This document shows positions 38,630-48,413 of a DNA stretch of 64,000 nt, in pieces. Every line of letters starts with the position of its first letter. Within the stretch, counting starts at the first letter, position 1. Origin of the DNA: an uncultured Collinsella sp. Its GTDB lineage: Bacteria > Actinomycetota > Coriobacteriia > Coriobacteriales > Coriobacteriaceae. The notes beneath the pieces are model-generated. The model did not search any database, had not been told where the DNA came from, and saw only the letters and a list, made by a program, of their open reading frames with translations. The stretch is taken from NCBI GenBank assembly GCA_947507155.1, contig CANNOC010000017.1, positions 1 through 64,000 on the forward strand. The letters run 5' to 3'. Both the position numbers and the translations under genes were made by a program.

Positions 38630-39565
38630 CTAGGCTTTTTTGGGTTTGTTGACGATGATGATGCCGCCGCAGACCAACAGCAGGGCAACAAGTACGGTAA
38701 CGGGGCTCGTGCCAGCGCCCTCGCCGAGCAGCAGTGCGCTCAACAGCACGCCAAAGACCGGGTTCATAAAGCCAAAGACCGAAACGCGGCTGACGGGGTT
38801 GACGGCGAGCAGGCGGGACCACAGCGAGTACGCGACGGCGGAAATGAGCGCCATATAAATGATGAGCGCGATGGCGGGGGCGATTTCGGTGGGGGAAAAC
38901 GTGCCGCCCATCAAAAACCCGATTGCGGTAAGGACCACGCCACCGACTAAAAACTGCCAGCCGGCGAGCAAGACGCCGTCATGCTCGCGCGAGAAGATGC
39001 CAATGAGGCAGGTCGACAGGGCGCCCGCAACAGTGGAAGCCAAGATAAATCCCTCGCCGTCGAGCGTAAAGCCAAAGGTGCCATCCGCGCCCGAAAGGTT
39101 GACGAGCGCGACGCCTGCAAAGCCCAGCACACAGCCAAGCACCTTGGGCGTATTGAGCCTCTCGGTGTGAAATGCCAAGGCGGCAAAGAGAATTGCGAGG
39201 AAGTTGGCGCTGGCCTCGATGATGGAACTCGACATGGCGCTGGCGCGCGAGAGTCCTAGGTAGAAAAAGAAGTACTGCCCGATAGTCTGGAAGAGTGACA
39301 AGACAAAGATGGGCTTGATGTCACGAGCCTGCGGAATGAGGGGGCGGCGTTGGGCCGCACTCATCCCAACGATAACCAGGGCGCCGGCAAGCGTGAAGCG
39401 CAAGCCCGCAAAGAGCAGCTGTGAGGCGCTATCGTGAGTGGGGATGCCAAAGAGCCCGTAACCGATCTTGATGCAGGGGAAAGCCGACCCCCAGAGCGCA
39501 CAGCAGACGAGACAGCCCAGGATGAGTCCGGGCAGGGTGGCGAGATACGGCTTGCGGCTTTCCAT
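38630..39565 (-). CDS. EamA/DMT family transporter
   Basis: Multi-TM; CCALWGSAFPCIKIGY, YSLWSRLLAVNPVSRVSVFGFMNPVFGVLLSALLLGE. Confidence 0.9.
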   Translation of the reverse strand: MESRKPYLATLPGLILGCLVCCALWGSAFPCIKIGYGLFGIPTHDSASQLLFAGLRFTLAGALVIVGMSAAQRRPLIPQARDIKPIFVLSLFQTIGQYFFFYLGLSRASAMSSSIIEASANFLAILFAALAFHTERLNTPKVLGCVLGFAGVALVNLSGADGTFGFTLDGEGFILASTVAGALSTCLIGIFSREHDGVLLAGWQFLVGGVVLTAIGFLMGGTFSPTEIAPAIALIIYMALISAVAYSLWSRLLAVNPVSRVSVFGFMNPVFGVLLSALLLGEGAGTSPVTVLVALLLVCGGIIIVNKPKKA

Positions 39566-39598
39566 GATGTCCTTCCTACATGTGCGAAGCAAAAAAGA

Positions 39599-39627
39599 AC
39601 CCGCCACCGGATGTGTCGGTGGCGGGT
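39599..39627 (-). terminator. Intrinsic terminator of purL
   Basis: ACCCGCCACCG/CGGTGGCGGGT with TTCTTTTTTG on the minus strand. Confidence 0.8.
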
Positions 39628-39664
39628 GTTGTTACCCGGAGGGATTGTACCCGATGGGAAAGGT

Positions 39665-42600
39665 TTAGGCGAAGTAGGCTACGCCGCTCTCAAAGATCGG
39701 CATGAACTTGTCGCCGGGGACATGCTCGGGCACGTTGCGGTACAGGTTGTCGCCGCGACGCTCGGCATGGCCCATCTTGCCCAGGACGCGGCCGTCGGGG
39801 CTCGTGATGCCCTCGATGGCGAGTGCGGAGCCATTGGGGTTGACGGAGAGATCCATGCTGGGCTTGCCGTCCTCGCCCACGTACTGCGTGGCGACCTGGC
39901 CGTTGGCGATGAGCTGGGCGAGCACTTCATCGTTGGCGACAAAGCGGCCCTCACCGTGGCTGATGGCGACGGTGTAGGGGTCGTCCAGGCTGCACAGCGA
40001 CAGCCATGGAGACAGGTTGGACGAGATACGGGTGCGCACCAGACGGCTCTGGTGGCGACCGATGGTGTTGAACGTCAACGTGGGCGCATCGGGCGTGGCA
40101 TCGACGATGTCGCCGTAGGGTACCAGGCCGAGCTTGACCAGGGCCTGGAAGCCATTGCAGATGCCCAGCATCAGACCATCGCGGGCCTTGAGCAGATCGC
40201 GGACTGCCTCGGTGACCTCGGGAGCGCGGAAGAACGCCGTGATGAACTTGGCGGAGCCATCGGGCTCGTCGCCGCCCGAGAAGCCGCCGGGGATCATGAC
40301 GATCTGGCTTGCACGGATGCGGCGGGCAAGCTCGTGGGTGCTCTCGGCGACGGCCTCGGGCGTGAGGTTGTTGATCACGAAGGTGTCGGCCTCGGCGCCG
40401 GCGGCGCGGAAAGCGCGGGCGCTATCGTACTCGCAGTTGTTGCCGGGGAACACGGGGATTACCACGCGCGGGCGGGCGATCTTGGCGCCGCCGTACACGT
40501 GGATATCCTTGGCACGGAAGTCGATGGTCTCGACCTCGGCGGTCTCGCCGGCGCTGCGGTAGGCAAAGACGCCCTCGATGCCGCTCTCCCAGGCCTCCTG
40601 GAGCTCGGAGAGCTCAATGACCTCGGAACCGGTGTCGATAACATAGCCCTCGACGGTGGTGCCCAGGGGCTCGACGACAACGCCGTCGGTGACCTCGGGC
40701 AGCTCGGCATCTTCGGCGAGCTCGACGATAAAGCTGCCATAGAGCGGGGTGAAGAGGCTCTCCACGTCCACGTCCTCGGCAAGCTCGATACCGATCTGGT
40801 TGCCGACACACATCTTAAAGAGGCTCTCGGCGCCGCAGCCGTAGCCGGGCGTGGAGACGGCCAGGGCGTCGCCGGTAGCAGTGAGCGCCTCGACGGCGTC
40901 AAACGCGGCGAGCAGCTGCTGGGCGTCGGGGCGGTAGTCCTGGCCATAGGTGGCGGGGGCGATGCGGACGACGCGGTGCGTCAGGCCCTTGAATTCGGGG
41001 GAGACGGCGCGCGCCGCGCGGCCCACGGCCACGGCGAAGCTGATGAGGGTCGGCGGAACGTTGAGCTCGCCGGCCTCGTCCTCAAACGAGCCGCTCATGG
41101 AGTCCTTGCCGCCGATGGCGCCGGCACCCAGGTCGACCTGGGCCATGAGGGCACCCAGGACGGCAGCCATGGGCTTACCCCAACGCTCGGCCTCGGTGCG
41201 CAGGCGCTCGAAGTACTCCTGGAAGGAGAGGTAGGCGCGCTTGTGCTCAAAGCCGGCGGCAACGAGCTTGGCGATGGACTCGACCACGGACAGGTAGGCG
41301 CCCGCAAACTGGTCGGCCTCCATCAGATAGGGGTTGAAGCCCCATGCCATGGCACTCGCCGTGGTGGTCTCGCCGTCCACGGGGAACTTGGCGACCATGG
41401 CCGAGCTTGGGGTGAGCTGCATCTTGCCGCCAAAGGGCATGAGCACGGTCGCGGCGCCGATGGTGGAGTCGAAGCGCTCGGAAAGGCCCTTGTTGGAAGC
41501 GACGTTGAGGTCGGTGACGAGCGAGGTCATGCGCTCGGCGAGCGTGGTGCCGGCCCAGCTGGGCTGCCACACGCTGCGGGCACAGACGTGGACGACCTGG
41601 TGCTTGGGCGCACCGTTGGAGTTGAGGAACTCGCGGGACAGATCGACGATGGCGACGCCGTTCCATGCCATGCGCATGCGCGGCTCGGCGGTAACCTCGG
41701 CGATAACGGTCGCCTCCAGGTTTTCCTCGGCGGCGTAGCCCATGAACTCCTCGACGTCACCGTCGGCGACGGCGCAAGCCATGCGCTCCTGGGACTCGGA
41801 GATAGCGAGCTCGGTGCCGTCCAGGCCGTCGTACTTCTTGGTCACGGTGTCCAGGTCCACGTACAGGCCGTCGGCAAGCTCGCCCACGGCGACTGAGACG
41901 CCGCCGGCGCCAAAGTCGTTGCAGCGCTTGATCAGACGGCAGGCGTCGCCGCGGCGGAACAGGCGCTGCAGCTTGCGCTCGACCGGGGCGTTGCCCTTCT
42001 GGACCTCGGCACCCGAGGTCTCGATGGACTCGGTGTTCTGGGTCTTGGAGGAGCCGGTGGCGCCACCGATGCCATCGCGGCCGGTGCGGCCGCCCAGCAG
42101 GATGATCTTGTCGGTGGGGGCGGGGCACTCGCGGCGCACGTGGTTTGCCGGGGTAGCGCCCACGACGGCGCCGACCTCCATGCGCTTGGCCACGTAGCCG
42201 GGGTGATAGAGTTCGTTGACCTGGCCGGTGGCAAGGCCGATCTGGTTGCCGTAGCTGGAGTAGCCGGCGGCGGCAGTGGTCACGAGCTTGCGCTGCGGCA
42301 GCTTGCCCTCGAGCGTCTCGGAAACCGGGACGGTGGGGTCGCCGGCGCCGGTGACGCGCATGGCCTGGTACACGTAGCTGCGGCCCGAGAGCGGGTCGCG
42401 GATGGCGCCGCCCACGCAGGTGGCGGCACCGCCGAAGGGCTCGATCTCGGTCGGGTGGTTGTGGGTCTCGTTCTTAAACAGGAACAGCCAGTCCTGGTCC
42501 TCGCCGTCGACATCGACCTTCACCTTGACAGTGCAGGCGTTGATCTCCTCGGACTCGTCGACATCGGTCATGACGCCGGTCTTCTTAAGGTACTTAGCGC

Positions 42601-43411
42601 CGATGGTGCCCATGTCCATGAGGCAGACGGGCTTGGCGTCGCGGCCGAGTTCGTGGCGCATCTCCATGTAGCGGTCGAAGGCCTGCTGCACCACGGCGTC
42701 GTCGATCGTCACGTCATCCAGGACGGTGCCGAAGGTGGTGTGGCGGCAGTGGTCGGACCAGTAGGTGTCGATCACGCGGATCTCGGTGATGGTGGGGTCG
42801 CGGTCCTCATCGCGGAAGTACTGCTGGCAGAAGGCGATGTCCGCCTCGTCCATGGCAAGGCCGCGCTCGGTGATAAAGGCGGCAAGGCCGGCCTCGTCGA
42901 GCTCGCGGAAACCGTCGAGCACTTCGACAGGCTGCGGCTCGGGTGTCTCAATGTGCAACGTCTCGGGCAGGTCGAGCGAGGCGATGCGCGCCTCGACGGG
43001 GTTCACCACGTAGTGCTTGATGGCCTCGATGGCGGCTTCGTCCAGAGTGCCCGAGATCATATAGACCTTGGCGGAGCGCACGGCGGGGCGCTCGCCCTGG
43101 CTGATGAGCTGCACGCACTCGCTGGCGGAGTCGGCGCGCTGGTCAAACTGGCCAGGCAGGAATTCGACGGCAAAGACGGCGCCATCGCTTGCGGGGAGCT
43201 CGTCATAGGTCACATCGACCTGGGGCTCACTAAAGACGGTCGGCACGCAGGAGCGGAAAAGCTCCTCGTCGATGCCCTCGACGTCGTAGCGGTTGATGAT
43301 CCTCAGGGCCTCGATGCCCTTGATGCCGAGAATCTCGGTCAGCTCGCCCTTGAGCTGCTGAGCCTCGACGTCGAACCCGGGTTTCTTCTCCACGTAGATA
43401 CGAGAGACCAT
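39665..43411 (-). CDS. purL: Phosphoribosylformylglycinamidine synthase, single-polypeptide form with C-terminal glutaminase
   Basis: WSDHCRHTTF, FKNETHNHPTEIEPFGGAATCVGGAIRDP, DFGAGGVSVAVGELADG, VFPGNNCEYDSARAF, LGICNGFQAL; start at MVSRIYVEKKPGFD. Confidence 0.96.
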   Translation of the reverse strand: MVSRIYVEKKPGFDVEAQQLKGELTEILGIKGIEALRIINRYDVEGIDEELFRSCVPTVFSEPQVDVTYDELPASDGAVFAVEFLPGQFDQRADSASECVQLISQGERPAVRSAKVYMISGTLDEAAIEAIKHYVVNPVEARIASLDLPETLHIETPEPQPVEVLDGFRELDEAGLAAFITERGLAMDEADIAFCQQYFRDEDRDPTITEIRVIDTYWSDHCRHTTFGTVLDDVTIDDAVVQQAFDRYMEMRHELGRDAKPVCLMDMGTIGAKYLKKTGVMTDVDESEEINACTVKVKVDVDGEDQDWLFLFKNETHNHPTEIEPFGGAATCVGGAIRDPLSGRSYVYQAMRVTGAGDPTVPVSETLEGKLPQRKLVTTAAAGYSSYGNQIGLATGQVNELYHPGYVAKRMEVGAVVGATPANHVRRECPAPTDKIILLGGRTGRDGIGGATGSSKTQNTESIETSGAEVQKGNAPVERKLQRLFRRGDACRLIKRCNDFGAGGVSVAVGELADGLYVDLDTVTKKYDGLDGTELAISESQERMACAVADGDVEEFMGYAAEENLEATVIAEVTAEPRMRMAWNGVAIVDLSREFLNSNGAPKHQVVHVCARSVWQPSWAGTTLAERMTSLVTDLNVASNKGLSERFDSTIGAATVLMPFGGKMQLTPSSAMVAKFPVDGETTTASAMAWGFNPYLMEADQFAGAYLSVVESIAKLVAAGFEHKRAYLSFQEYFERLRTEAERWGKPMAAVLGALMAQVDLGAGAIGGKDSMSGSFEDEAGELNVPPTLISFAVAVGRAARAVSPEFKGLTHRVVRIAPATYGQDYRPDAQQLLAAFDAVEALTATGDALAVSTPGYGCGAESLFKMCVGNQIGIELAEDVDVESLFTPLYGSFIVELAEDAELPEVTDGVVVEPLGTTVEGYVIDTGSEVIELSELQEAWESGIEGVFAYRSAGETAEVETIDFRAKDIHVYGGAKIARPRVVIPVFPGNNCEYDSARAFRAAGAEADTFVINNLTPEAVAESTHELARRIRASQIVMIPGGFSGGDEPDGSAKFITAFFRAPEVTEAVRDLLKARDGLMLGICNGFQALVKLGLVPYGDIVDATPDAPTLTFNTIGRHQSRLVRTRISSNLSPWLSLCSLDDPYTVAISHGEGRFVANDEVLAQLIANGQVATQYVGEDGKPSMDLSVNPNGSALAIEGITSPDGRVLGKMGHAERRGDNLYRNVPEHVPGDKFMPIFESGVAYFA

Positions 43412-43595
43412 TGGTTCCTGCCTTCCTGATCGGTTGGGCGTACGGTACGGTATGCGGCAGCGGTCGGTTTGCGGGGACTGCCCTGCGGTCGCCTTGAGCC
43501 ACATGTTTGTAAACCTCACTATGATACGACAGCTCGTGGCGCGTTGCGGACGGCGAGGGTGCTACAGTGATGCGCAAACAAGAGAAAGGCATCAC

Positions 43596-45158
43596 ATGGC
43601 ATTCGTTTCGCTCGCCATCATCGCGCTCGTGGCCTTTGCAAGCCCCTTCATCGCCTCGTCGATTCCCGGAAAACCCGTTCCCGAAACGGTCTTTTTGCTC
43701 GTGTTCGGCGCAGTGCTGGGACCCCATATGCTCGGCGTCATCCATGTAGATGCCGAGGTCTCGCTCGTGTCAGAGCTCGGTCTGGCATTTTTGTTCCTGC
43801 TTGCCGGCTTTGAGATCGATCCCAAGAACATCACGGGCGTCGAGGGCCGCTACGGTATGGCCACGTGGGCTGTCACATTTTGTATCGCCTGGCTTGCCGT
43901 GCGCTTTACCCCGTGGTTCTCGGTCAGCCATTTCGACGGTATCGCCGTGACGCTCGCCTTGACCTCGACGGCGCTTGGGGCGCTCATGCCCATCTTGCGC
44001 GAGCGGTTGCTTGCCGGAACGCGCGTCGGTGATTCGATTCTTGCCTATGGTACGTGGGGCGAGCTCGGCCCCGTGCTCGCCATGTCGGTACTGCTGTCTG
44101 CCCGTACGGGCATCGAGACGCTGCTGATCTTGGGCTTATTTGCCGCCGTGTGCGTGCTGCTTGCCGTGGTCCCCAGCCGCTCCAAACGCGTCGGCAGCCG
44201 CTTCTTTGCGTTTGTCGAGGAGCGCGCCGATACCACGTCGCAGACGTTCGTACGCCTGACAGTGCTTATTTTGGTCACGCTCGTGGCGTTCTCGGCCATC
44301 TTTAGCCTCGATATCGTATTGGGCGCTTTTGCCGCCGGCTTTGTCCTGCGCTATATCATCCCCGAGGGCAACCATACGCTTGAGACCAAGCTCGACGGCC
44401 TGGCCTACGGCTTTTTGATCCCGGTGTTCTTTACCGTGTCGGGCGCTAAGATCGACCTGACGGCCGTGGTGTCGCGCCCCGGGCTGCTCGTGGGCTTTAT
44501 CTTGGCGCTGCTGATCATTCGTGCCGTGCCCATTCTCATCTCTATGAGCATTTGTCCCGTGACGCGCGATGTGTCGGCGTATGGCCGCATTACCGTGGCG
44601 CTCTACTGCACCACGGCGCTGCCGATCATCGTTGCCGTAACGAGCGTGGCCGTCAACGCGGGCGCGCTGTCGCAAGATATTGCGTCGGTCATGGTTGCCG
44701 CCGGTGCCATCACGGTGTTCTTGATGCCATTGCTCGCGCAGCTCTTCTACCGCGTGGTCGACGCCGCGCCGGTCGCCGCCGTGGCAGAGGTTGCCGAGCA
44801 TCCATCCGATGCACTTGACATCCTGCGCGCCCATCACGATTTGGCGAGCCTGCTCGCACGCGAGCACGAGCTGCTGACCTCGCATGGCCATGGTCGCGTA
44901 TTCGAGGGCCTGCCTACGCTCGATACGATTGCCGAGCGTCTTTCCGCCGAGGCGGCGAGCGGCCACATCGATGCCCGCATCGTGGACGCGGCGCGTCTTC
45001 TTGCCGATAAGACCTATGGTGATGAGGTTGACCCGTCCGAGCTGACTCCGCGTGAGCGCCGCCGCCTTGAGCGCGCCAAGCTCGCCGTACACGAATACCG
45101 CCGCCGAATGCTGGAGCTCTACGCGCGCGATGAAGCCCAGGACGACGACGGCAGGTAG
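43596..45158 (+). CDS. Cation:proton antiporter (CPA2-like)
   Basis: PVPETVFLLVFGAVLGPHMLG, LGLAFLFLLAGFEIDPKNI, LDIVLGAFAAGFVLRYI; C-terminal soluble extension. Confidence 0.9.
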   Translation: MAFVSLAIIALVAFASPFIASSIPGKPVPETVFLLVFGAVLGPHMLGVIHVDAEVSLVSELGLAFLFLLAGFEIDPKNITGVEGRYGMATWAVTFCIAWLAVRFTPWFSVSHFDGIAVTLALTSTALGALMPILRERLLAGTRVGDSILAYGTWGELGPVLAMSVLLSARTGIETLLILGLFAAVCVLLAVVPSRSKRVGSRFFAFVEERADTTSQTFVRLTVLILVTLVAFSAIFSLDIVLGAFAAGFVLRYIIPEGNHTLETKLDGLAYGFLIPVFFTVSGAKIDLTAVVSRPGLLVGFILALLIIRAVPILISMSICPVTRDVSAYGRITVALYCTTALPIIVAVTSVAVNAGALSQDIASVMVAAGAITVFLMPLLAQLFYRVVDAAPVAAVAEVAEHPSDALDILRAHHDLASLLAREHELLTSHGHGRVFEGLPTLDTIAERLSAEAASGHIDARIVDAARLLADKTYGDEVDPSELTPRERRRLERAKLAVHEYRRRMLELYARDEAQDDDGR

Positions 45159-45173
45159 CCGATACCCTCTCGG

Positions 45174-45528
45174 GGAAGCCGCGTCCCGCTTTGAAGGCTC
45201 GAAACGGGACGCGGCTTCCGCATCGGCCCCCATCGGGAAGCTACATCCCAGAACGGACGCTCAGAGCGGGATGCAGTTTCCGCTTTGGACCCCCGCCGGA
45301 AAGCGCGTCCCAGTCTGAAGGTTCAAAATGGGATGTGGTTTCCGAAACAGGAGCCGTTGGGAAGCTGTGTCCCGGAATGGGCGCCCGGAGTGGGATACCG
45401 TTTCCGCAGGAGGCCCATTGCGGAAACGGTACCCCAGAATCGACGTTCAAAACGGGGTGCAGTTTCCGCAAGGAGGTCCTGGGGAAACCGTGCCCCGTTC
45501 TGAGCTGAAATACCGGGACGCAGCTTCC
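45174..45528. repeat. Array of six hairpin units with ~62-bp period
   Basis: Left arms (consensus GGAAGCYGYGTCCC) start at 45174, 45236, 45298, 45360, 45422, 45483; matching right arms (GGGAYGCRGYTTCC) end at 45219, 45281, 45343, 45405, 45467, 45528. Confidence 0.92.
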
Positions 45529-45542
45529 CCTGCAAACAGAAC

Positions 45543-45584
45543 AAGGCGCGCTGCCTGCGGTTGATGCAGGCAGCGCGCCTTTTG
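45543..45584. terminator. Strong intrinsic terminator
   Basis: AAGGCGCGCTGCCTGC/GCAGGCAGCGCGCCTT followed by TTG; between convergent genes. Confidence 0.8.
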
Positions 45585-45625
45585 CGTTGGGCCTCGTTGA
45601 GGTTCGAAGTCGTGGCTTGCGACCT

Positions 45626-46375
45626 TTAGGAGCGGGCGGCTCCGTCGACGGGGAGCACGGCGCCCGTGACATAGGATGACATGTCGCTCGCTAGGAAAAC
45701 GAAGGCGTTGGCGACATCCTCGGGCTCGCCCATGCGGCCGAGCGGAATAGTGGCGACGATGGGCTTGATGACCTCTTCGGGCAGGTTGGCGACCATGTCG
45801 GTCTTAGTCACGCCAGGGGCAACGGCGTTGACGCGGATACCCATGGGGGCGAGCTCGCGCGAGAGCGACTGGACCATGCCGTTGACGGCGAACTTGGACG
45901 TGGGGTAACCGACGCCGGAGGGCTGGCCGTACTTGGCGACCATCGAGCTCGTGGTAGTGATGGTGCCGCCGTGGCCGGCCTCGGTCATAATCTTGGCGGC
46001 CGCCTGGTGACCGTTAAAGACAGCGACGACGTTGAGGTCCATGACCTTTGCAAACTCCTCGGCCGTGTAATCCAAAAGGGGCGAGCGCTGGGAGATGCCG
46101 GCGTTGTTGACGACCGTATCGAGACCGCCCATGTCGGCTGCGGCCTGCGTAAAGGCCTCGGTCACGGCCTCGAGTGAGGTGAGGTCGCAGGAACGGCCCC
46201 AGACCTTGGCGTCGGGATAGGCGGCTGTCAGCTTCTCAACGGCCGCGTCGGCAGTCTCCTGGCGCGAGCCAAAGACGGTGACGGCAGCGCCCTCCTCGAT
46301 AAAACGGCAGGCGATCGCATAGCCGATACCGCGCGTGCCTCCGGTGATGATTGCTTTCTTGCCCTCGAGCAACAT
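45626..46375 (-). CDS. SDR family oxidoreductase (FabG-like)
   Basis: KKAIITGGTRGIGYAIACRF, NNAGISQRSPL, YPTSKFAVNGMVQSL, VNAVAPGVTKTDM. Confidence 0.92.
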   Translation of the reverse strand: MLLEGKKAIITGGTRGIGYAIACRFIEEGAAVTVFGSRQETADAAVEKLTAAYPDAKVWGRSCDLTSLEAVTEAFTQAAADMGGLDTVVNNAGISQRSPLLDYTAEEFAKVMDLNVVAVFNGHQAAAKIMTEAGHGGTITTTSSMVAKYGQPSGVGYPTSKFAVNGMVQSLSRELAPMGIRVNAVAPGVTKTDMVANLPEEVIKPIVATIPLGRMGEPEDVANAFVFLASDMSSYVTGAVLPVDGAARS

Positions 46376-46533
46376 GGTGCTTCCTCTCATCGCGGGCGGA
46401 CATACACGGCACAGCATAGCGGCGGCAAAATACAGCTGCCGTCGCATATCGGCAAACGGTATCCACGGTTGTTGACGAACGGTCAAGTTGTTCAAACGTT
46501 AGTCGACCACTTCGTGCAAAAGATGTAACTAAA

Positions 46534-46565
46534 AGGGGCTCCCATCCAATCGGACGGGAGCCCCT
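46534..46565 (-). terminator. Intrinsic terminator of hom
   Basis: AGGGGCTCCC...GGGAGCCCCT with TTTT on the minus strand. Confidence 0.78.
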
Positions 46566-46595
46566 CATGCGTTATTTGATTTGCCGAGAATCGGA

Positions 46596-47939
46596 CTAGT
46601 TGGCCATGACGCCTTCGGTCCAGGCCTCGACGTCCTCGATGCGCAGGACGTTGGCGACTTCGGCCACGCAGTCGACGCTGCCAAGCTCGGCGGCGGCAGC
46701 CTGGACGTCCTTCTCGAGCGCGCGGTGCGTCAGGAAGATGACCGAGCAGGCATCGCTGACGCCCGACTTGCCGTCCTCGACCTGGTTGATGAGCGAGATC
46801 GAGATGTTATGCTTGGCAAAGATATCGACCGTCTCGGACAGGGCGCCCACGCGGTCGGCGACCTTCAGGCGCACATAGTACTTGGTCTGGAGCTCGTCCA
46901 TGGGCTTAAAGGCGAGGTTGTGACCATAGGGCTCAATCTCGGGCAGCGGAGCCACGCCGCGGCTGATCTGCTCGGAGAGCGACAGGATATCGCCCACGAC
47001 GGCGCTCGCGGTGGGGAAGGAGCCTGCGCCGGCACCGTAGAACATGGTCTCGCCCACGGCGTCGCCTACCACGTAGACAGCGTTCATGGCGCCGTTGACC
47101 TTGGCGAGCATGTGATCGGCGGGGATCAGCGTGGGGTGCACGCGAACGTCGACGCCGGCGTCGGTGTTGCGGGCGATGCCGAGCAGCTTAATGGTGTAGC
47201 CGAGCTCGCGGGCCTGGGCGATGTCCTCGGCGCCGATGGTACGGATACCCTGCTGGTACACATCATCGGTGGTCACGCGGGTGCCAAAGCCGATGGAGGC
47301 GAGGATCGCCGTCTTGCTGGCGGCGTCGAAGCCGTCGACGTCGGCGGACGGGTCGGCCTCGGCGTAGCCCTTGGCCTGGGCGTCGGCGAGCACGTCGGCG
47401 TAATCGGCGCCCTCGGCGTCCATGCGCGACAGGATGTAGTTGGTGGTGCCGTTGAGAATGCCGGCGATGGTCAGGATCTTGTTGCCCACCAAGTCGTGCT
47501 CGAGCGTGCTCACGATGGGGATGCCGCCGCCGCAGCTGGCCTCGCACTTAATCTGCACGCCGCATGCGCGCGCCTTCTCGGCGAGCGTCTCGACATGACG
47601 GCCCAGCAGGGCCTTGTTGGCAGAGACGACGTGCTTGCCGTTCTCAAAGGCGGTGGTAAAGATCTCGGTTGCGGGATGCTCGCCGCCGATCAGCTCGACG
47701 ACGATGTCGACGGCGGGGTCGGTGACGACATCGTGCCAGTCGCTTGTAAAGGCCTCACGCTCAATACCGGCTGCCTCGGCCTGCTCCCAAGCAAGCGCGC
47801 AGGCGCGGGTCAGCTTAAGGTCGATGCCGTAGGCTGCCAGGTACTCATCGTGGTGGCTCTTGATCAGACGGGCCACGCCGCCGCCGACGGTTCCCAGACC
47901 GATCAGACCGACGTTCACGGTGCGCAGGGGTTCGCTCAT
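46596..47939 (-). CDS. hom: Homoserine dehydrogenase (C-terminal ACT domain)
   Basis: NVGLIGLGTVGGGVARLI, VVELIGGEHPA, ANKALLGRH, CEASCGGGIPIVSTLEHDL, GILNGTTNYILSRM. Confidence 0.95.
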   Translation of the reverse strand: MSEPLRTVNVGLIGLGTVGGGVARLIKSHHDEYLAAYGIDLKLTRACALAWEQAEAAGIEREAFTSDWHDVVTDPAVDIVVELIGGEHPATEIFTTAFENGKHVVSANKALLGRHVETLAEKARACGVQIKCEASCGGGIPIVSTLEHDLVGNKILTIAGILNGTTNYILSRMDAEGADYADVLADAQAKGYAEADPSADVDGFDAASKTAILASIGFGTRVTTDDVYQQGIRTIGAEDIAQARELGYTIKLLGIARNTDAGVDVRVHPTLIPADHMLAKVNGAMNAVYVVGDAVGETMFYGAGAGSFPTASAVVGDILSLSEQISRGVAPLPEIEPYGHNLAFKPMDELQTKYYVRLKVADRVGALSETVDIFAKHNISISLINQVEDGKSGVSDACSVIFLTHRALEKDVQAAAAELGSVDCVAEVANVLRIEDVEAWTEGVMAN

Positions 47940-48413
47940 AGATAGCTCCTTCGTGCATCTTATGGATGGATTAACCGCTTAAAGGTTGAGTGCATTCTAG
48001 CGTGAACCGAGGGCGCGTGCTCGCCAGGCAACAGGAGTCGCACAAAACGGCACCCCCGAAACGCTGCGGAAACATTGGAAACATGCTCGCTACATACGAC
48101 CTACAGCTTATGTGATTCAGGATGGCAAGTACATCGCCGCCTAAGTGCATATAACGACACCGGTGGGGCCGTTTTATTCAGGGCAAGGACGCCTGTAACA
48201 GAACGGAAACATTACTTTCACACAATAAAGTGGCTAAACTGCATAAACCGACAGGAATACGCAGAATTATGGATAAATGGGCAAAACAAAAGAAAAGTTG
48301 AAATAATCGCCACTTTTCTCAACTAAAGCGTCTACTATTTTGCGAACGCCGAACACGGCGAAGGATGGCCTGTCGGGTAACCGAAACCCGACGAGATTTG
48401 AGAGGAGAGCCGC

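Noticed and set aside
39434-41896. 820-aa plus-strand ORF opposite EamA gene and purL
   Set aside because: Shadow ORF on the antisense of purL; low-complexity Gly/Leu/Asp/Val rich, no domain recognised.
42140-43429. 429-aa plus-strand ORF opposite purL
   Set aside because: Same reason: antisense shadow of purL.
45174-45528. CRISPR array interpretation
   Set aside because: Units are degenerate hairpins with ~16-bp linkers, not identical repeats with unique spacers, and no cas genes are nearby.
45191-45672. ORFs in the 45-kb repeat array (e.g. 45191-45508 +, 45241-45672 -)
   Set aside because: The 62-bp period is not a multiple of 3, so the repeat is read in changing frames; no RBS or recognisable domain. 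Treated as noncoding repeat.
48075-48326. 83-aa ORF in the livJ leader
   Set aside because: No convincing RBS or domain; probably chance ORF in an AT-rich noncoding region.
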